DNA of 64,000 bases, taken from NCBI RefSeq assembly GCF_015529805.1, contig NZ_CP064654.1:2108001-2172000 (forward strand), given 5' to 3'. Below, one piece after another: positions 26,079 through 34,422 of the stretch. The notes under the pieces were generated by a model that worked only from the letters and a program-made list of their open reading frames with translations, made no database searches and was not told the origin of the DNA. How positions within the stretch are numbered: the first letter of the stretch is position 1; each line of letters opens with the position of its first letter. A program made the position numbers and the translations under genes. Source of the stretch: Qipengyuania soli (GTDB lineage Bacteria > Pseudomonadota > Alphaproteobacteria > Sphingomonadales > Sphingomonadaceae).

Positions 26079-26924
26079 ATGAACACCATCTGGCAGGACC
26101 ACAAGCCGACCATAATCGCCGTCATCCTCGGCCTGCTCGTGCTTGCAAGCGCGACAGTGATCGTCCCGGAAACCAAGCAGGCGGTCATCATACAGGCCGG
26201 TCGCCCCGACCGTGTCGCAAACCGGTTCGAACCCAACCGCGACTTCGGCCAGACCGGCGCGGGCCTCGTGCTGCGCATCCCCGGCTACGAGCGCGTGCAA
26301 CTGGTCGACAAGCGAATCCTCGACCTCGACATGGAGCGGCAGCAGGTTCTGTCGAACGACCAGCAGCGCCTGCAGGTAGACGCCTACGCCAGGTTCCGCA
26401 TTATCGACCCAGTCCTGATGGTCGAGAACGCAGGAACCGAAGACAACCTTCGCACCCAGCTTTCGCCGATCCTTACCTCGGTATTGCGCCAGGAACTGGG
26501 ACGCCGTCCCTTCTCCGCATTGCTTACTGCAGAGCGTGGAACGGCGATGACCAACATCACCAAGACGCTGGATACCCAGGCGCGCAAATATGGGGCACAG
26601 GTCATCGACGTGCGAATCAAGCGCGCTGACCTGCCCGATGGTGCACCGCTCACAGCCGCATTCACCCGCATGCAGACCGACCGGCAGGAAGAAGCCGCGA
26701 CAATTCGTGCGCAGGGTGAGAAGAATGCGCAGATCATCCGCGCCGAAGCCGAAGCCGAAGCCGCTCGCATCTATGCGACAGCATATGGCAAGGATGCGGA
26801 GTTCTACGATTTTTACCGCGCGATGGAGAGCTACCGCCGGACGTTCGAGCAAGGCAAGGGAGACACTTCGGTGATCCTGTCGCCAGACAACGAGTATCTG
26901 CGGCAGTTTCGCGGACGCCGTTGA
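26079..26924 (+). CDS. hflC: FtsH protease modulator HflC
   Basis: The 281-residue protein has a single N-terminal membrane helix and an SPFH domain (VIVPETKQAVIIQAG through DVRIKRADLP), then a charged coiled coil (RTQGEKNAQIIRAEAEAEAARIYA-like) and a short tail EYLRQFRGRR. It pairs with HflK on the periplasmic side of the inner membrane. It begins one base after the hflK stop and is followed 141 nt later by the periplasmic protease gene, the usual alphaproteobacterial order. Confidence 0.93.
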   Translation: MNTIWQDHKPTIIAVILGLLVLASATVIVPETKQAVIIQAGRPDRVANRFEPNRDFGQTGAGLVLRIPGYERVQLVDKRILDLDMERQQVLSNDQQRLQVDAYARFRIIDPVLMVENAGTEDNLRTQLSPILTSVLRQELGRRPFSALLTAERGTAMTNITKTLDTQARKYGAQVIDVRIKRADLPDGAPLTAAFTRMQTDRQEEAATIRAQGEKNAQIIRAEAEAEAARIYATAYGKDAEFYDFYRAMESYRRTFEQGKGDTSVILSPDNEYLRQFRGRR

Positions 26925-27065
26925 CGGTTTGTCGAAGTCGCAAGGCTTCGTTCAATCGGCATTCAGCGGGAAAGGCGAGATTTCGCCCGGATTTCGCGCC
27001 GCACGAGAGTCGGAAACCCCCGCCGTCCCGCGTGCGCCGCAAGCAATGAAGAGGATGAAAAGGAC

Positions 27066-28604
27066 GTGAAGCCCGTGCGATATGCATATTCCGTAACGAG
27101 TGCGCTGCTGGTCGGTGGCGCTGCCATCTCTCTCGCCACCGGTTATCCCGCCGGGGCGCAAGTTGCCCAGAACGATGACTCCCACATGGCGCGGGTTGTC
27201 CCGCGCGCTGGGGCCCCAGAAAGCTTCGCCGATCTCACCGCGCAGCTGCAACCGGCGGTGGTAAACATCTCCACTCGCCAGAAGATCGAGGTCCAGCAGC
27301 AGGGCAACCCCTTCGCCGGCACGCCGTTCGAAGGCCTTTTCGGCAGTCGCCGCGGTCAGCAGCAGGAGCCGCAGTACCAGGAAGGCCAGTCGCTTGGTTC
27401 GGGCTTCATCATCTCGGCAGACGGCTATGTCGTGACGAACAATCACGTCGTCAGCCCGAGCGGCCGCGGCACGGTCGAGGAAATCACGGTGACCATGCCC
27501 GACGGCACTGAATACGAGGCCGAACTGGTCGGCAACGATGCCCAGTCGGACCTTGCCGTCCTCAAGATCAATCGCCGCGAACCCTTCCCCTTCGTCGAGT
27601 TCGGCGATTCCCGCCAGGCTCGTCCGGGCGACTGGGTCGTTGCGATCGGCAATCCCTTTGGCCTTGGCGGTACGGTTACCAGCGGTATCGTCTCGGCAAT
27701 CCAGCGCACCACCGGTTCGGGCGGTGCTTATGACCGCTACATCCAGACCGATGCCAGCATCAACCGCGGCAACTCGGGCGGGCCGCTGTTCGACATGCAG
27801 GGCAATGTGATCGGCATCAACAACGCCATCTTCTCGCCCTCGGGTGGAAGCGTGGGTATCGGCTTCGCCATTCCGGCCGAAACCGCCGCGCCGATCGTCG
27901 AGAAACTGCGCAAGGGTGTCGAAATCGAGCGCGGTTATCTTGGCGTCAGCATCCAGCCGGTGACCGAAGACCTCGCGGACTCTCTGGGTATCCCGCAGAA
28001 CAAGGGCGAGTTCGTCCAATCGGTCCAGCCGGGCGAAGCTGCGGAAAAGGCCGGTATCCAGGCCGGTGACATCGTGCTGCGGGTCAACGGCCAGGAAGTG
28101 ACGCCCGAACAGACCCTGTCCTACCTCGTCGCCAACATCCGCCCGGGCACGACTGTCCCGATCGACATCATTCGCGACGGCCAGCGCCGCAAGCTCAATG
28201 CCACGGTAGGCAAGCGCCCGAGCGAAGAGCAGCTTCGCCAGCAGCAGCAGTTCGATCCCGACGCGGACCCAGACGACGACATGCAGCCAGGCGACAACAA
28301 GACGATCGAAGATGGCCTCGGCCTTCAGGTCATGTCGCTCAACGCACAGATCGCACGCCAGCTGGGCGCCGGTGCGGATACACAGGGCGTCGTCATCGCT
28401 GGCGTCGACCCCAATTCCGATGCGGCGCGCAAGGGGCTGCAGCGCGGGGACATTATCCTCACTGCCAACTATCGTGCTGTGACCAGTCCCTCAGATCTGG
28501 AAGGCGCCATCACCACGGCCAAGCGCGATGGACGCGAAGCGGTGCTGTTGCGCTACCAGCGCCGCGGTCGGCCGCCGCAGTATGTGGCAGTCCGCTTCCG
28601 CTAG
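27066..28604 (+). CDS. periplasmic serine endopeptidase DegP/MucD (Do family)
   Basis: This 512-residue protease and chaperone handles misfolded envelope proteins. A signal peptide (about residues 1-31) precedes the trypsin-like domain with the triad H127 (NNHVVSP), D162 (QSDLAVLK) and S237 (NRGNSGGP). Two PDZ domains follow, beginning near GYLGVSIQPV and LGLQVMSLN. The LA-loop region is Gln-rich. GTG 27066 is the start used; the in-frame GTG at 27075 is also possible because the AAGGA element lies very close to the first. The gene ends before a strong bidirectional terminator. Confidence 0.93.
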   Translation: MKPVRYAYSVTSALLVGGAAISLATGYPAGAQVAQNDDSHMARVVPRAGAPESFADLTAQLQPAVVNISTRQKIEVQQQGNPFAGTPFEGLFGSRRGQQQEPQYQEGQSLGSGFIISADGYVVTNNHVVSPSGRGTVEEITVTMPDGTEYEAELVGNDAQSDLAVLKINRREPFPFVEFGDSRQARPGDWVVAIGNPFGLGGTVTSGIVSAIQRTTGSGGAYDRYIQTDASINRGNSGGPLFDMQGNVIGINNAIFSPSGGSVGIGFAIPAETAAPIVEKLRKGVEIERGYLGVSIQPVTEDLADSLGIPQNKGEFVQSVQPGEAAEKAGIQAGDIVLRVNGQEVTPEQTLSYLVANIRPGTTVPIDIIRDGQRRKLNATVGKRPSEEQLRQQQQFDPDADPDDDMQPGDNKTIEDGLGLQVMSLNAQIARQLGAGADTQGVVIAGVDPNSDAARKGLQRGDIILTANYRAVTSPSDLEGAITTAKRDGREAVLLRYQRRGRPPQYVAVRFR

Positions 28605-28625
28605 GATCAGCGCCTGACCAATAGC

Positions 28626-28661
28626 GAAGGGCCCCGTGCCGATGCAGGTACGGGGCCCTTC
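28626..28661. terminator. intrinsic terminator between convergent genes
   Basis: GAAGGGCCCCGT (28626-28637) and ACGGGGCCCTTC (28650-28661) form a perfect 12-bp stem with a 12-nt loop, between the DegP-type gene and the convergent PBP gene. The U-rich part after it on the plus strand is weak, but the stem is very stable and could serve both directions. Confidence 0.8.
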
Positions 28662-28684
28662 CTCTATTTGCTCCCCGGCGCTTC

Positions 28685-30841
28685 CTAGCGCGGTCTAATG
28701 ATTTCTATGCTCGGCTGAGGTGTCGGGGTTTGGCTCGGGCGCGGTCGCCTGTCACGACGCGCCCCGGTTGCTTCGTCGAGGAAGTCGTCTCCGACCGCCT
28801 GCGGCGCGCCGTCCGCACCGCGTCCCGGCCTCTGCGCCTCGCCCGGTCCAGGCTGTGCGTCCCCGAAGGGATCATCGCGCGGTCCCTGCGGTTCGCCGGG
28901 CTCGATCAGGTTGCCCTGCTCGTCGACGAAGTAATAATCGTCAGGATCGCCGAGCATGTATTCGTCGTCCGGTTCGAGCTGCCATTCGGGCAGCTTGAGG
29001 TCCGTATCGAACTCTTCGACCGGACGATCCTTCACCGCGTAGCGCATGTAAGCAGCGAAGGCCTTCGCAGGGGCCGTGCCTCCCTGCAATCCACCAACTT
29101 TCTTGCTGTCGTCGCGACCCATCCAGACCCCGGTGGTGATGCCACTGGAGAAGCCGACGAAGTAACCGTCCTTGTTCGAACTCGTGGTCCCGGTCTTGCC
29201 GGCGACAGGACGGCCGATTTGTGCCGCGCGCCCCGTGCCCGTGTTGACGGCAGTTTGCAAAAGGTCGGTCATGCCTGCTGCAACATAGTCCGCGACCAGT
29301 TGCGAAGACCGCCGCCGCTCGTGCTGGTAGAGCAGCTTGCCGCCCGCCGTGGTGACCTTGACGATGCCATAGGGTTCGACCGATGCGCCCTTCGCCGACA
29401 GGACCGCAAAGGCCCTCGTCATGTCGATCAGGCGAACCTCGTTCGACCCCAGCACCATGGAGGGATAGGTCTTGATCGGCGTGGTGATGCCGAAGCGCTT
29501 TGCCATCGATGCAACCGTGCCGAAGCCAACCTCGTTACCCAGCTGTGCCGCAACCGTGTTGATGGAGTAGGCAAAGGCAGTGCGCACGTCGATTTCGCCG
29601 ACATTGCGGCCCGACGAGTTGCGCGGACTCCATCCGTCGATCGTTACCGGTGTATCGACCACACGATCATCGGGCGTGTAGCCCGCTTCGAGCGCGGCAA
29701 GGTAGACGAACAGTTTCCAGCTCGATCCCGGCTGGCGCAGGGCATCTGTGGCGCGGTTATAGCTGGTCTCGACATAGTCGGTGCCCCCGACCAGCGCGAG
29801 AATGGCCCCATCCCGGTCGAGGCTGACGAGGGCGCCCTGGGCACCGCCCGGTACATTTCCCTTGATCGCGGCAGTGGCAGCACGCTGCATGCCGGTGTCG
29901 AGCGTGGTCCAGACTTCGATCGGCTCGAACGTCTCGGGCAGCAGCAGGTCAAGCTGCGGCAGTGCCCAATCGGTGAAGTAGCGGACCGAATTCTGCCCCT
30001 TCTCTTCTTTCAGGTTCACCGCCGAAGGATCGACCGTCACGTCGGGGGCAATCATCCCCTGTTCCTTCATCAGGCGCAGGACGACGCTGGCACGGCCCAC
30101 GGCGGCATCGACGTCGGCGGTCGGGGAATAGCGGCTCGGCGCCTTCACGAGGCCGGCAATGATGGCGGCCTCGGCCGTCGAAAGTTCGGTCGCGGGATGG
30201 CTGAAGAAGTTCCGGCTGGCAGAATCGATGCCGTAGGCACCCCCGCCGAAATAGACTTTGTTGAGATAGAGCTCGAGGATCTGCTCTTTCGAGAACTTCG
30301 CCTCCAGCGCCATCGCCAGGATCATTTCGCGCGCCTTGCGGTCGAGGGAGCGGTTATTGTTGAGGAAGACGTTGCGAGCCAGCTGCTGGGTGATCGTCGA
30401 GGTCGCCGATACTCGCTTGTCGCCCGTTATCGCCACATAGACCGCGCGAGCGAGACCGTAGGGGTCGACGCCGGGATGCATGTAGAAACGGCGATCCTCG
30501 ACCGCGACCATCGCATTCTTCATCACCTGCGGGATCTGGTCGGAGGAGAGCCACTTGCCGTAGCTGGGGCCGATGGCGACGATTTCGGTCCCGTCGCGCG
30601 CGCGGACGACTATGGTCTGCGCCGTCTGGGTGGCCTTGAGCTGGTAGAAGCTCGGCATCGAACGGGCGGCGAAGGCTACTGCAAGGCCCAGGAATAGGGC
30701 TCCGAGCAGCGCCAGCGACCCACCCCAGATCATGATCTTTCGCAGCCACCGCCGCCAGCTACCCTGCGGACGGTCGCCCTCGGCCCGCCGGGCCATTTCG
30801 CTGCGCGCCGCTTTCTTGCGACGACTCCCTCTCTTTTCCAT
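28685..30841 (-). CDS. class A penicillin-binding protein (PBP1A family)
   Basis: The 718-residue protein polymerises and crosslinks peptidoglycan. It has a basic cytoplasmic tail, one membrane anchor (WGGSLALLGALFLGLAVAF), a GT51 glycosyltransferase domain with the catalytic Glu in VEDRRFYMHPG and TITQQLARN, and a transpeptidase domain with GSSWK (SxxK), YSINT (SxN) and GKTGTTSS (KTG). The C-terminal 90 residues are acidic and proline-rich, probably disordered. It lies alone and converges with the DegP-type gene. Similar proteins are called MrcA/PonA. Confidence 0.95.
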   Translation of the reverse strand: MEKRGSRRKKAARSEMARRAEGDRPQGSWRRWLRKIMIWGGSLALLGALFLGLAVAFAARSMPSFYQLKATQTAQTIVVRARDGTEIVAIGPSYGKWLSSDQIPQVMKNAMVAVEDRRFYMHPGVDPYGLARAVYVAITGDKRVSATSTITQQLARNVFLNNNRSLDRKAREMILAMALEAKFSKEQILELYLNKVYFGGGAYGIDSASRNFFSHPATELSTAEAAIIAGLVKAPSRYSPTADVDAAVGRASVVLRLMKEQGMIAPDVTVDPSAVNLKEEKGQNSVRYFTDWALPQLDLLLPETFEPIEVWTTLDTGMQRAATAAIKGNVPGGAQGALVSLDRDGAILALVGGTDYVETSYNRATDALRQPGSSWKLFVYLAALEAGYTPDDRVVDTPVTIDGWSPRNSSGRNVGEIDVRTAFAYSINTVAAQLGNEVGFGTVASMAKRFGITTPIKTYPSMVLGSNEVRLIDMTRAFAVLSAKGASVEPYGIVKVTTAGGKLLYQHERRRSSQLVADYVAAGMTDLLQTAVNTGTGRAAQIGRPVAGKTGTTSSNKDGYFVGFSSGITTGVWMGRDDSKKVGGLQGGTAPAKAFAAYMRYAVKDRPVEEFDTDLKLPEWQLEPDDEYMLGDPDDYYFVDEQGNLIEPGEPQGPRDDPFGDAQPGPGEAQRPGRGADGAPQAVGDDFLDEATGARRDRRPRPSQTPTPQPSIEIIRPR

Positions 30842-30939
30842 CTTTAGCGGGATATCCCTTGTCTGCGCCTCGCCCTATATCGGCCACAATCTGCAAAGGC
30901 GAGGTCTAACCCCAAGTGAACGACACCTGGGGATTGAGA

Positions 30940-31353
30940 CTATGCGGGTTTTTCATCCCCCGGCTCGAATTCCAGCGCCGCGCTGTTGATGCAATAGCGC
31001 AGGCCGCCGCGGTCGCGCGGACCGTCGGGGAAGACATGACCCAGGTGACCGCCGCAATTGGAACAGGTCACTTCGGTGCGGATCATGCCATGCGACGTAT
31101 CGCGATGTTCCTCGACCGCTTCGCCTTCGGCCGGCGCAGTGAATGCGGGCCAGCCACAGCCGCTGTTGTACTTGTCGTCGCTCTCGAACAGCTTCTGGCC
31201 ACAGCCGGCGCAATAATATTCGCCGGCATCGTAGTGCTTGTCGTACTTGCCGGTGAAGGCACGCTCCGTACCCGCCTCGCGCAGAACGTGGTATTGTTCG
31301 GGCGTCAGCTTTGCGCGCCACTCTTCATCACTGCGGATCGTCTTCTCGTTCAC
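30940..31353 (-). CDS. msrB: peptide-methionine (R)-S-oxide reductase
   Basis: This 137-residue enzyme reduces the R-epimer of methionine sulfoxide. Two CxxC zinc sites (CAGC and CSNC) and the catalytic LRYCINS with its Cys are present, along with SGCGWPAF. I chose GTG 31353 because AAGGAA lies 9 nt before it and the MNEKTIRSDEEW start fits the family; an ATG at 31407 would add 18 residues. A 14-bp palindrome lies upstream at 31380-31393. It is divergent from rpsT. Confidence 0.94.
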   Translation of the reverse strand: MNEKTIRSDEEWRAKLTPEQYHVLREAGTERAFTGKYDKHYDAGEYYCAGCGQKLFESDDKYNSGCGWPAFTAPAEGEAVEEHRDTSHGMIRTEVTCSNCGGHLGHVFPDGPRDRGGLRYCINSAALEFEPGDEKPA

Positions 31354-31379
31354 TGTGGGTGTTTCCTTTCCGGCTTGCT

Positions 31380-31393
31380 CACCTATGTAGGTG
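31380..31393. promoter_or_regulatory. palindrome upstream of msrB
   Basis: CACCTA-TG-TAGGTG is a 6-bp inverted repeat with a 2-nt centre, 27 nt before the proposed msrB GTG start. It is well placed as an operator if transcription begins just upstream. If the longer ATG start at 31407 were real, the repeat would be inside the coding sequence. Confidence 0.35.
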
Positions 31394-31446
31394 TACATCC
31401 GTCGCAATCCACCGTTCCGTTACGGCGAAACGGTCCAAGCATTCGC

Positions 31447-31475
31447 TTGACGATTCGCGGGTCGGTCGCTAAGTG
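31447..31475 (+). promoter_or_regulatory. sigma-70-type promoter of rpsT
   Basis: TTGACG (31447-31452) and TAAGTG (31470-31475) are 17 nt apart and upstream of rpsT, with a leader of roughly 80 nt. The -35 element matches the consensus except the last base, the -10 less well. Confidence 0.5.
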
Positions 31476-31564
31476 CGCCGCTTTCCGGCGGTCCTGCCGC
31501 CGTTTTCGCACGCTTTTAAGAGATTATTCCGCCGCGTATCTCGCGCGGCCTGACGAGGACAAAC

Positions 31565-31825
31565 ATGGCCAATACGCCGCAAGCCAAGAAGCGCATCCGC
31601 CGCAACGACCGTCGCGCCGAAGTCAACGGTGCCCGCATGAGCCGCATCCGCAGCTTCGTGAAGAAGGTCGAAGCCGCGATCGAAGGTGGCGACAAGGACG
31701 CAGCCAAGGAAGCCCTGGCCAATGCGCAGCCCGAACTGGCTCGCGGCGTTGCCCGCGGCGTGCTCCACAAGAACACCGCTTCGCGCAAGATGAGCCGTCT
31801 GACCAAGCGCGTCAGCGCTCTCTGA
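31565..31825 (+). CDS. rpsT: 30S ribosomal protein S20
   Basis: The 86-residue, very basic protein ([17 protein letters not shown] start) is S20, which binds 16S rRNA and helps early assembly of the small subunit. ATG 31565 follows GACGAGGAC. It is a single-gene unit, with a candidate promoter upstream and an intrinsic terminator 60 nt after its stop. The rpsT-dnaA neighbourhood is common in alphaproteobacteria. Confidence 0.97.
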   Translation: MANTPQAKKRIRRNDRRAEVNGARMSRIRSFVKKVEAAIEGGDKDAAKEALANAQPELARGVARGVLHKNTASRKMSRLTKRVSAL

Positions 31826-32299
31826 TTCGCGCTTTCGGAGTTCCTTGGGAGCTCCGCTTGTCACCCATTTGGGTATCGAATTCGACAAGGCCGTTGCCGT
31901 GGGCAGCGGCCTTTTGTCGTGTCTCGGACATGCTGCGTTGCAGTATCGTAACGCGGGCGCAATCAAACTCTAAGGATTCCAACGATTCGCGTCGGCAATA
32001 TCGTGTTTTCTGTTTAATTTCAGCGTGTTGAACGCAACTCTGCGGCTTGCGGCGAGTCAACAACATTATTTCAGTTTTTTTGCAGTTATCCCCCTTGCGA
32101 CTCAATCCGAGTGCGACTTACACCTGTGTTCACAGCCGGGAACGGGACAGTCCCGGCTTCACATGACCAGACAGCTTGGGGGATACTCCGGGAAAGGTGG
32201 ATTCCGGAGAAGGGCTACGCTTTGCCCGAACGACACAACTGCGATTTGATGGATTGCTGCGTCACATGGTGATGCCAGCTCGGGGGATTTTTGACTACG
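31826..32299 (+). other. 474-nt intergenic region between rpsT and dnaA
   Basis: It holds the rpsT terminator at its start, then an AT-rich stretch (about 31970-32095, including TTTTTTT at 32074-32080) that probably carries the dnaA promoter. A hairpin AGCCGGGA/TCCCGGCT lies at 32134-32158. I see no exact DnaA boxes (TTATCCACA); the nearest is TTATCCCCC near 32086. No reading frame of note is present. Confidence 0.6.
31887..31916 (+). terminator. intrinsic terminator after rpsT
   Basis: AAGGCCGTTGCC and GGCAGCGGCCTT pair over 12 bp with one G-U pair around a 3-nt loop (31887-31913), followed by a short U run (TTT). It lies 61 nt after the rpsT stop. Confidence 0.8.
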
Positions 32300-33766
32300 A
32301 TGGGTAAGGGATCAGAACACGCGGGTCACAAGCGGAAGGCAACAGACGATTTCATGGAAGACAGCGAAGCCGTTAACTTGGCCGCCGATTGGTCGGACAT
32401 CAGCCAGGGCCTCCGCAAGGATTTGGGGCATCAACTTCACAGCCAGTGGATCAAACCGATCCAGGTCGGCGGCATCGACAAGGACACGGGAACGCTCGAC
32501 CTTTTCCTGCCGACCGAATTCAGCGCCAACTGGGTCAAGGACCGCTTCGCCGACCGGCTGAGCCTGGCGTGGAAGATCGCGCGCAGCGAAGTGCGCCACG
32601 TCAACATCCAGGTGCATCCGGGTCGCCGCCAGGTCGCCGACCTGCGCCTGCATTCCGACGGCCGCCGCCCGGCAAACGACGGCGCCGACACCAGCATGAT
32701 GGCGATCAGCGCCGACACGCTGGGCGACACCGGCTTCACCTCTTCGGTGGGCCTCGACCCGTCGCTTACCTTTGCCGCCTTCATCACCGGTGAAGCCAAC
32801 GTGCTGGCCTTCAATGCGGCGCAGCGCATGTCGGCAACGGAAAAGCCGCAGTTCAGCCCGCTCTACCTCAAGGCCGCGACCGGCCAGGGCAAGACGCACC
32901 TGCTGCACGCCATCGGCCACAGCTTCCTTCAGGCCCATCCGCGCAGCCGCATCTTCTACTGCAGCGCCGAACGCTTCATGGTCGAATTCGTCCAGGCGCT
33001 GAAGGCCAACCAGATGCTGGAATTCAAGGCGCGCCTGCGCAGCTTCGACCTGCTGCTGGTCGACGACATCCAGTTCATCATCGGCAAGGCATCGGCGCAG
33101 GAGGAACTCCTCTACACGATCGATGCGCTTCTGGCCGAGGGCAAGCGCCTGGTCTTCGCGGCCGATCGCGCGCCGCAGGCACTGGACGGTGTCGAACCCC
33201 GCCTCCTTTCGCGCCTGTCGATGGGCCTCGTGGCGGACATTGCCGCTGCCGATATCGAGCTGCGCAAGAAGATCCTCCATTCGAAGCTGTCGCGCTTCGC
33301 GCCCCTCTCGGTGCCGGAAGACGTGATCGACTTCCTTGCCCGCACCATCACGCGCAATGTGCGCGAGCTGGTCGGCGGCCTCAACAAGCTGATCGCCTAT
33401 GCCCAGCTGACGGGGCAGGAAGTGTCGCTCCAGCTGGCCGAAGAACAGCTCACCGACATCCTGTCGGCCAACCGCCGCCGGATCACCATCGACGAGATTC
33501 AGCGCACCGTGTGCCAGTTCTACCGCATCGATCGCGCGGAAATGTCGTCGAAGCGCCGTGCACGTGCCGTCGTCCGCCCCCGCCAGGTCGCGATGTACCT
33601 CGCCAAGGTGCTCACCCCGCGCAGCTACCCGGAAATCGGGCGCAAGTTCGGCGGTCGTGACCACTCGACGGTGATCCACGCCGTTCGCCTGATCGAGGAC
33701 CTGCGCCAGCGCGATGCCGACATGGACGGCGATGTGCGCAGCCTGCTGAGGCAGCTCGAAAGCTGA
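32300..33766 (+). CDS. dnaA: chromosomal replication initiator protein DnaA
   Basis: The 488-residue protein has the DnaA layout: N-terminal domain I, a short linker, an AAA+ domain with KAATGQGKTHLLHAIG and LLVDDIQFI, and the DNA-binding domain IV ending in GRKFGGRDHSTVIHAVRLIE. It binds DnaA boxes and opens the origin when ATP-bound. The first Gly of Walker A is Ala here (AATGQGKT). Start is ambiguous: ATG 32300 is used; TTG 32291, just after GGGGGA, would add three residues. A tiny KOW-like gene follows 5 nt after the stop. Confidence 0.95.
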   Translation: MGKGSEHAGHKRKATDDFMEDSEAVNLAADWSDISQGLRKDLGHQLHSQWIKPIQVGGIDKDTGTLDLFLPTEFSANWVKDRFADRLSLAWKIARSEVRHVNIQVHPGRRQVADLRLHSDGRRPANDGADTSMMAISADTLGDTGFTSSVGLDPSLTFAAFITGEANVLAFNAAQRMSATEKPQFSPLYLKAATGQGKTHLLHAIGHSFLQAHPRSRIFYCSAERFMVEFVQALKANQMLEFKARLRSFDLLLVDDIQFIIGKASAQEELLYTIDALLAEGKRLVFAADRAPQALDGVEPRLLSRLSMGLVADIAAADIELRKKILHSKLSRFAPLSVPEDVIDFLARTITRNVRELVGGLNKLIAYAQLTGQEVSLQLAEEQLTDILSANRRRITIDEIQRTVCQFYRIDRAEMSSKRRARAVVRPRQVAMYLAKVLTPRSYPEIGRKFGGRDHSTVIHAVRLIEDLRQRDADMDGDVRSLLRQLES

Positions 33767-33771
33767 CGGCT

Positions 33772-33951
33772 TTGGCAGTCGATTCCATCATCAACGGGAT
33801 CGACTGCCGCGTCTTTGCGGGAACGCACAAGGGCAAGGTCGGCCAGGTCGAAGACCGCCACGTCAGCAAGACCGGCGCAGTGACGATAACGGTGCGACTG
33901 GCCGACGGGAACAGGTTCAAGACGCTGGCCAAAAACGTCGAACCCATCTGA
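33772..33951 (+). CDS. 59-residue KOW-motif-like protein, TTG start
   Basis: This short frame begins with TTG 33772, 5 nt after the dnaA stop, and reads to TGA 33949-33951. The product contains FAGTHKGKVGQVEDRHVSK, then a beta-rich stretch with TITVRLADGNRFKTLAKNV. The HKGKVGQV segment resembles the KOW motif of ribosomal S4E/L24-type RNA-binding proteins. Codon use and GC are like dnaA. A role in RNA binding is inference. It is probably co-transcribed with dnaA and the downstream DUF983 gene. The ribosome site is weak, so the start is uncertain. Confidence 0.65.
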   Translation: MAVDSIINGIDCRVFAGTHKGKVGQVEDRHVSKTGAVTITVRLADGNRFKTLAKNVEPI

Positions 33952-33993
33952 GACTTGTCGACAGGCCTTCCACGGCCTGCCAACAGGCATTCC

Positions 33994-34422
33994 ATGACCG
34001 AAACACGCGAGCAAATCGCCGCCTATTCGCTTCCCACCACGATCTGGGCCGCCATCCTGCGCGGTGCACGGAGTCGCTGCCCCCGCTGCGGAGACGGAAA
34101 AATTTTCCGCAAGTGGCTGAAGCCGGTCGATAAATGCCCCCATTGCTCGCTCGATATCTCGGGCCAAAGGGCGGATGATTTTCCCGCCTATATCGCCATG
34201 TTCGCAACCGGGCACCTGCTCGCGCCAGTGCTGATCCTGCTGGCGGGCGACTACGATCTTTCGCCCCTGGTCGTCGTCGCCATCATCATTCCATTGGCCA
34301 TTGTCATGATGATCGCCCTGCTCCAGCCAGCGAAGGGCGCGGTGATCGCACTGCAATGGTGGAACGGCATGCATGGGTTCCGACGAGAGCGGCAGCCCGA
34401 GGTGGAAGACCAGGCGCCGTGA
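33994..34422 (+). CDS. DUF983 membrane protein with zinc ribbon
   Basis: The 142-residue protein has CPRCGDGKIF and CPHC, four Cys of a zinc ribbon, followed by two membrane helices (AMFATGHLLAPVLILLAG and VVVAIIIPLAIVMMIALL) as in DUF983. Function is unknown for the family; in alphaproteobacteria it is often found near cytochrome oxidase or nearby housekeeping genes. I chose ATG 33994 over 33955. It overlaps the next gene by 4 nt (GTGA). Confidence 0.85.
   Translation: MTETREQIAAYSLPTTIWAAILRGARSRCPRCGDGKIFRKWLKPVDKCPHCSLDISGQRADDFPAYIAMFATGHLLAPVLILLAGDYDLSPLVVVAIIIPLAIVMMIALLQPAKGAVIALQWWNGMHGFRRERQPEVEDQAP

Noticed and set aside
26220-26240. A T-loop-like sequence GGTTCGAACCC suggesting a tRNA
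   Set aside because: It is inside hflC coding sequence and no acceptor or anticodon stem can be formed around it.
28730-30697. A 655-codon open frame opposite the PBP1A gene
   Set aside because: It mirrors a clear class A PBP with all motifs; long antisense frames are expected in GC-rich coding DNA, and the product has no recognisable domain.
32020-32160. A possible chromosomal origin next to dnaA
   Set aside because: The AT-rich stretch is short and no exact DnaA boxes are found; only TTATCCCCC resembles one. GC skew over a larger region would be needed to decide.
33962-33979. A CAGGCC/GGCCTG hairpin between the KOW-like gene and DUF983
   Set aside because: The stem is only 6 bp with no T run, so it does not qualify as a terminator.
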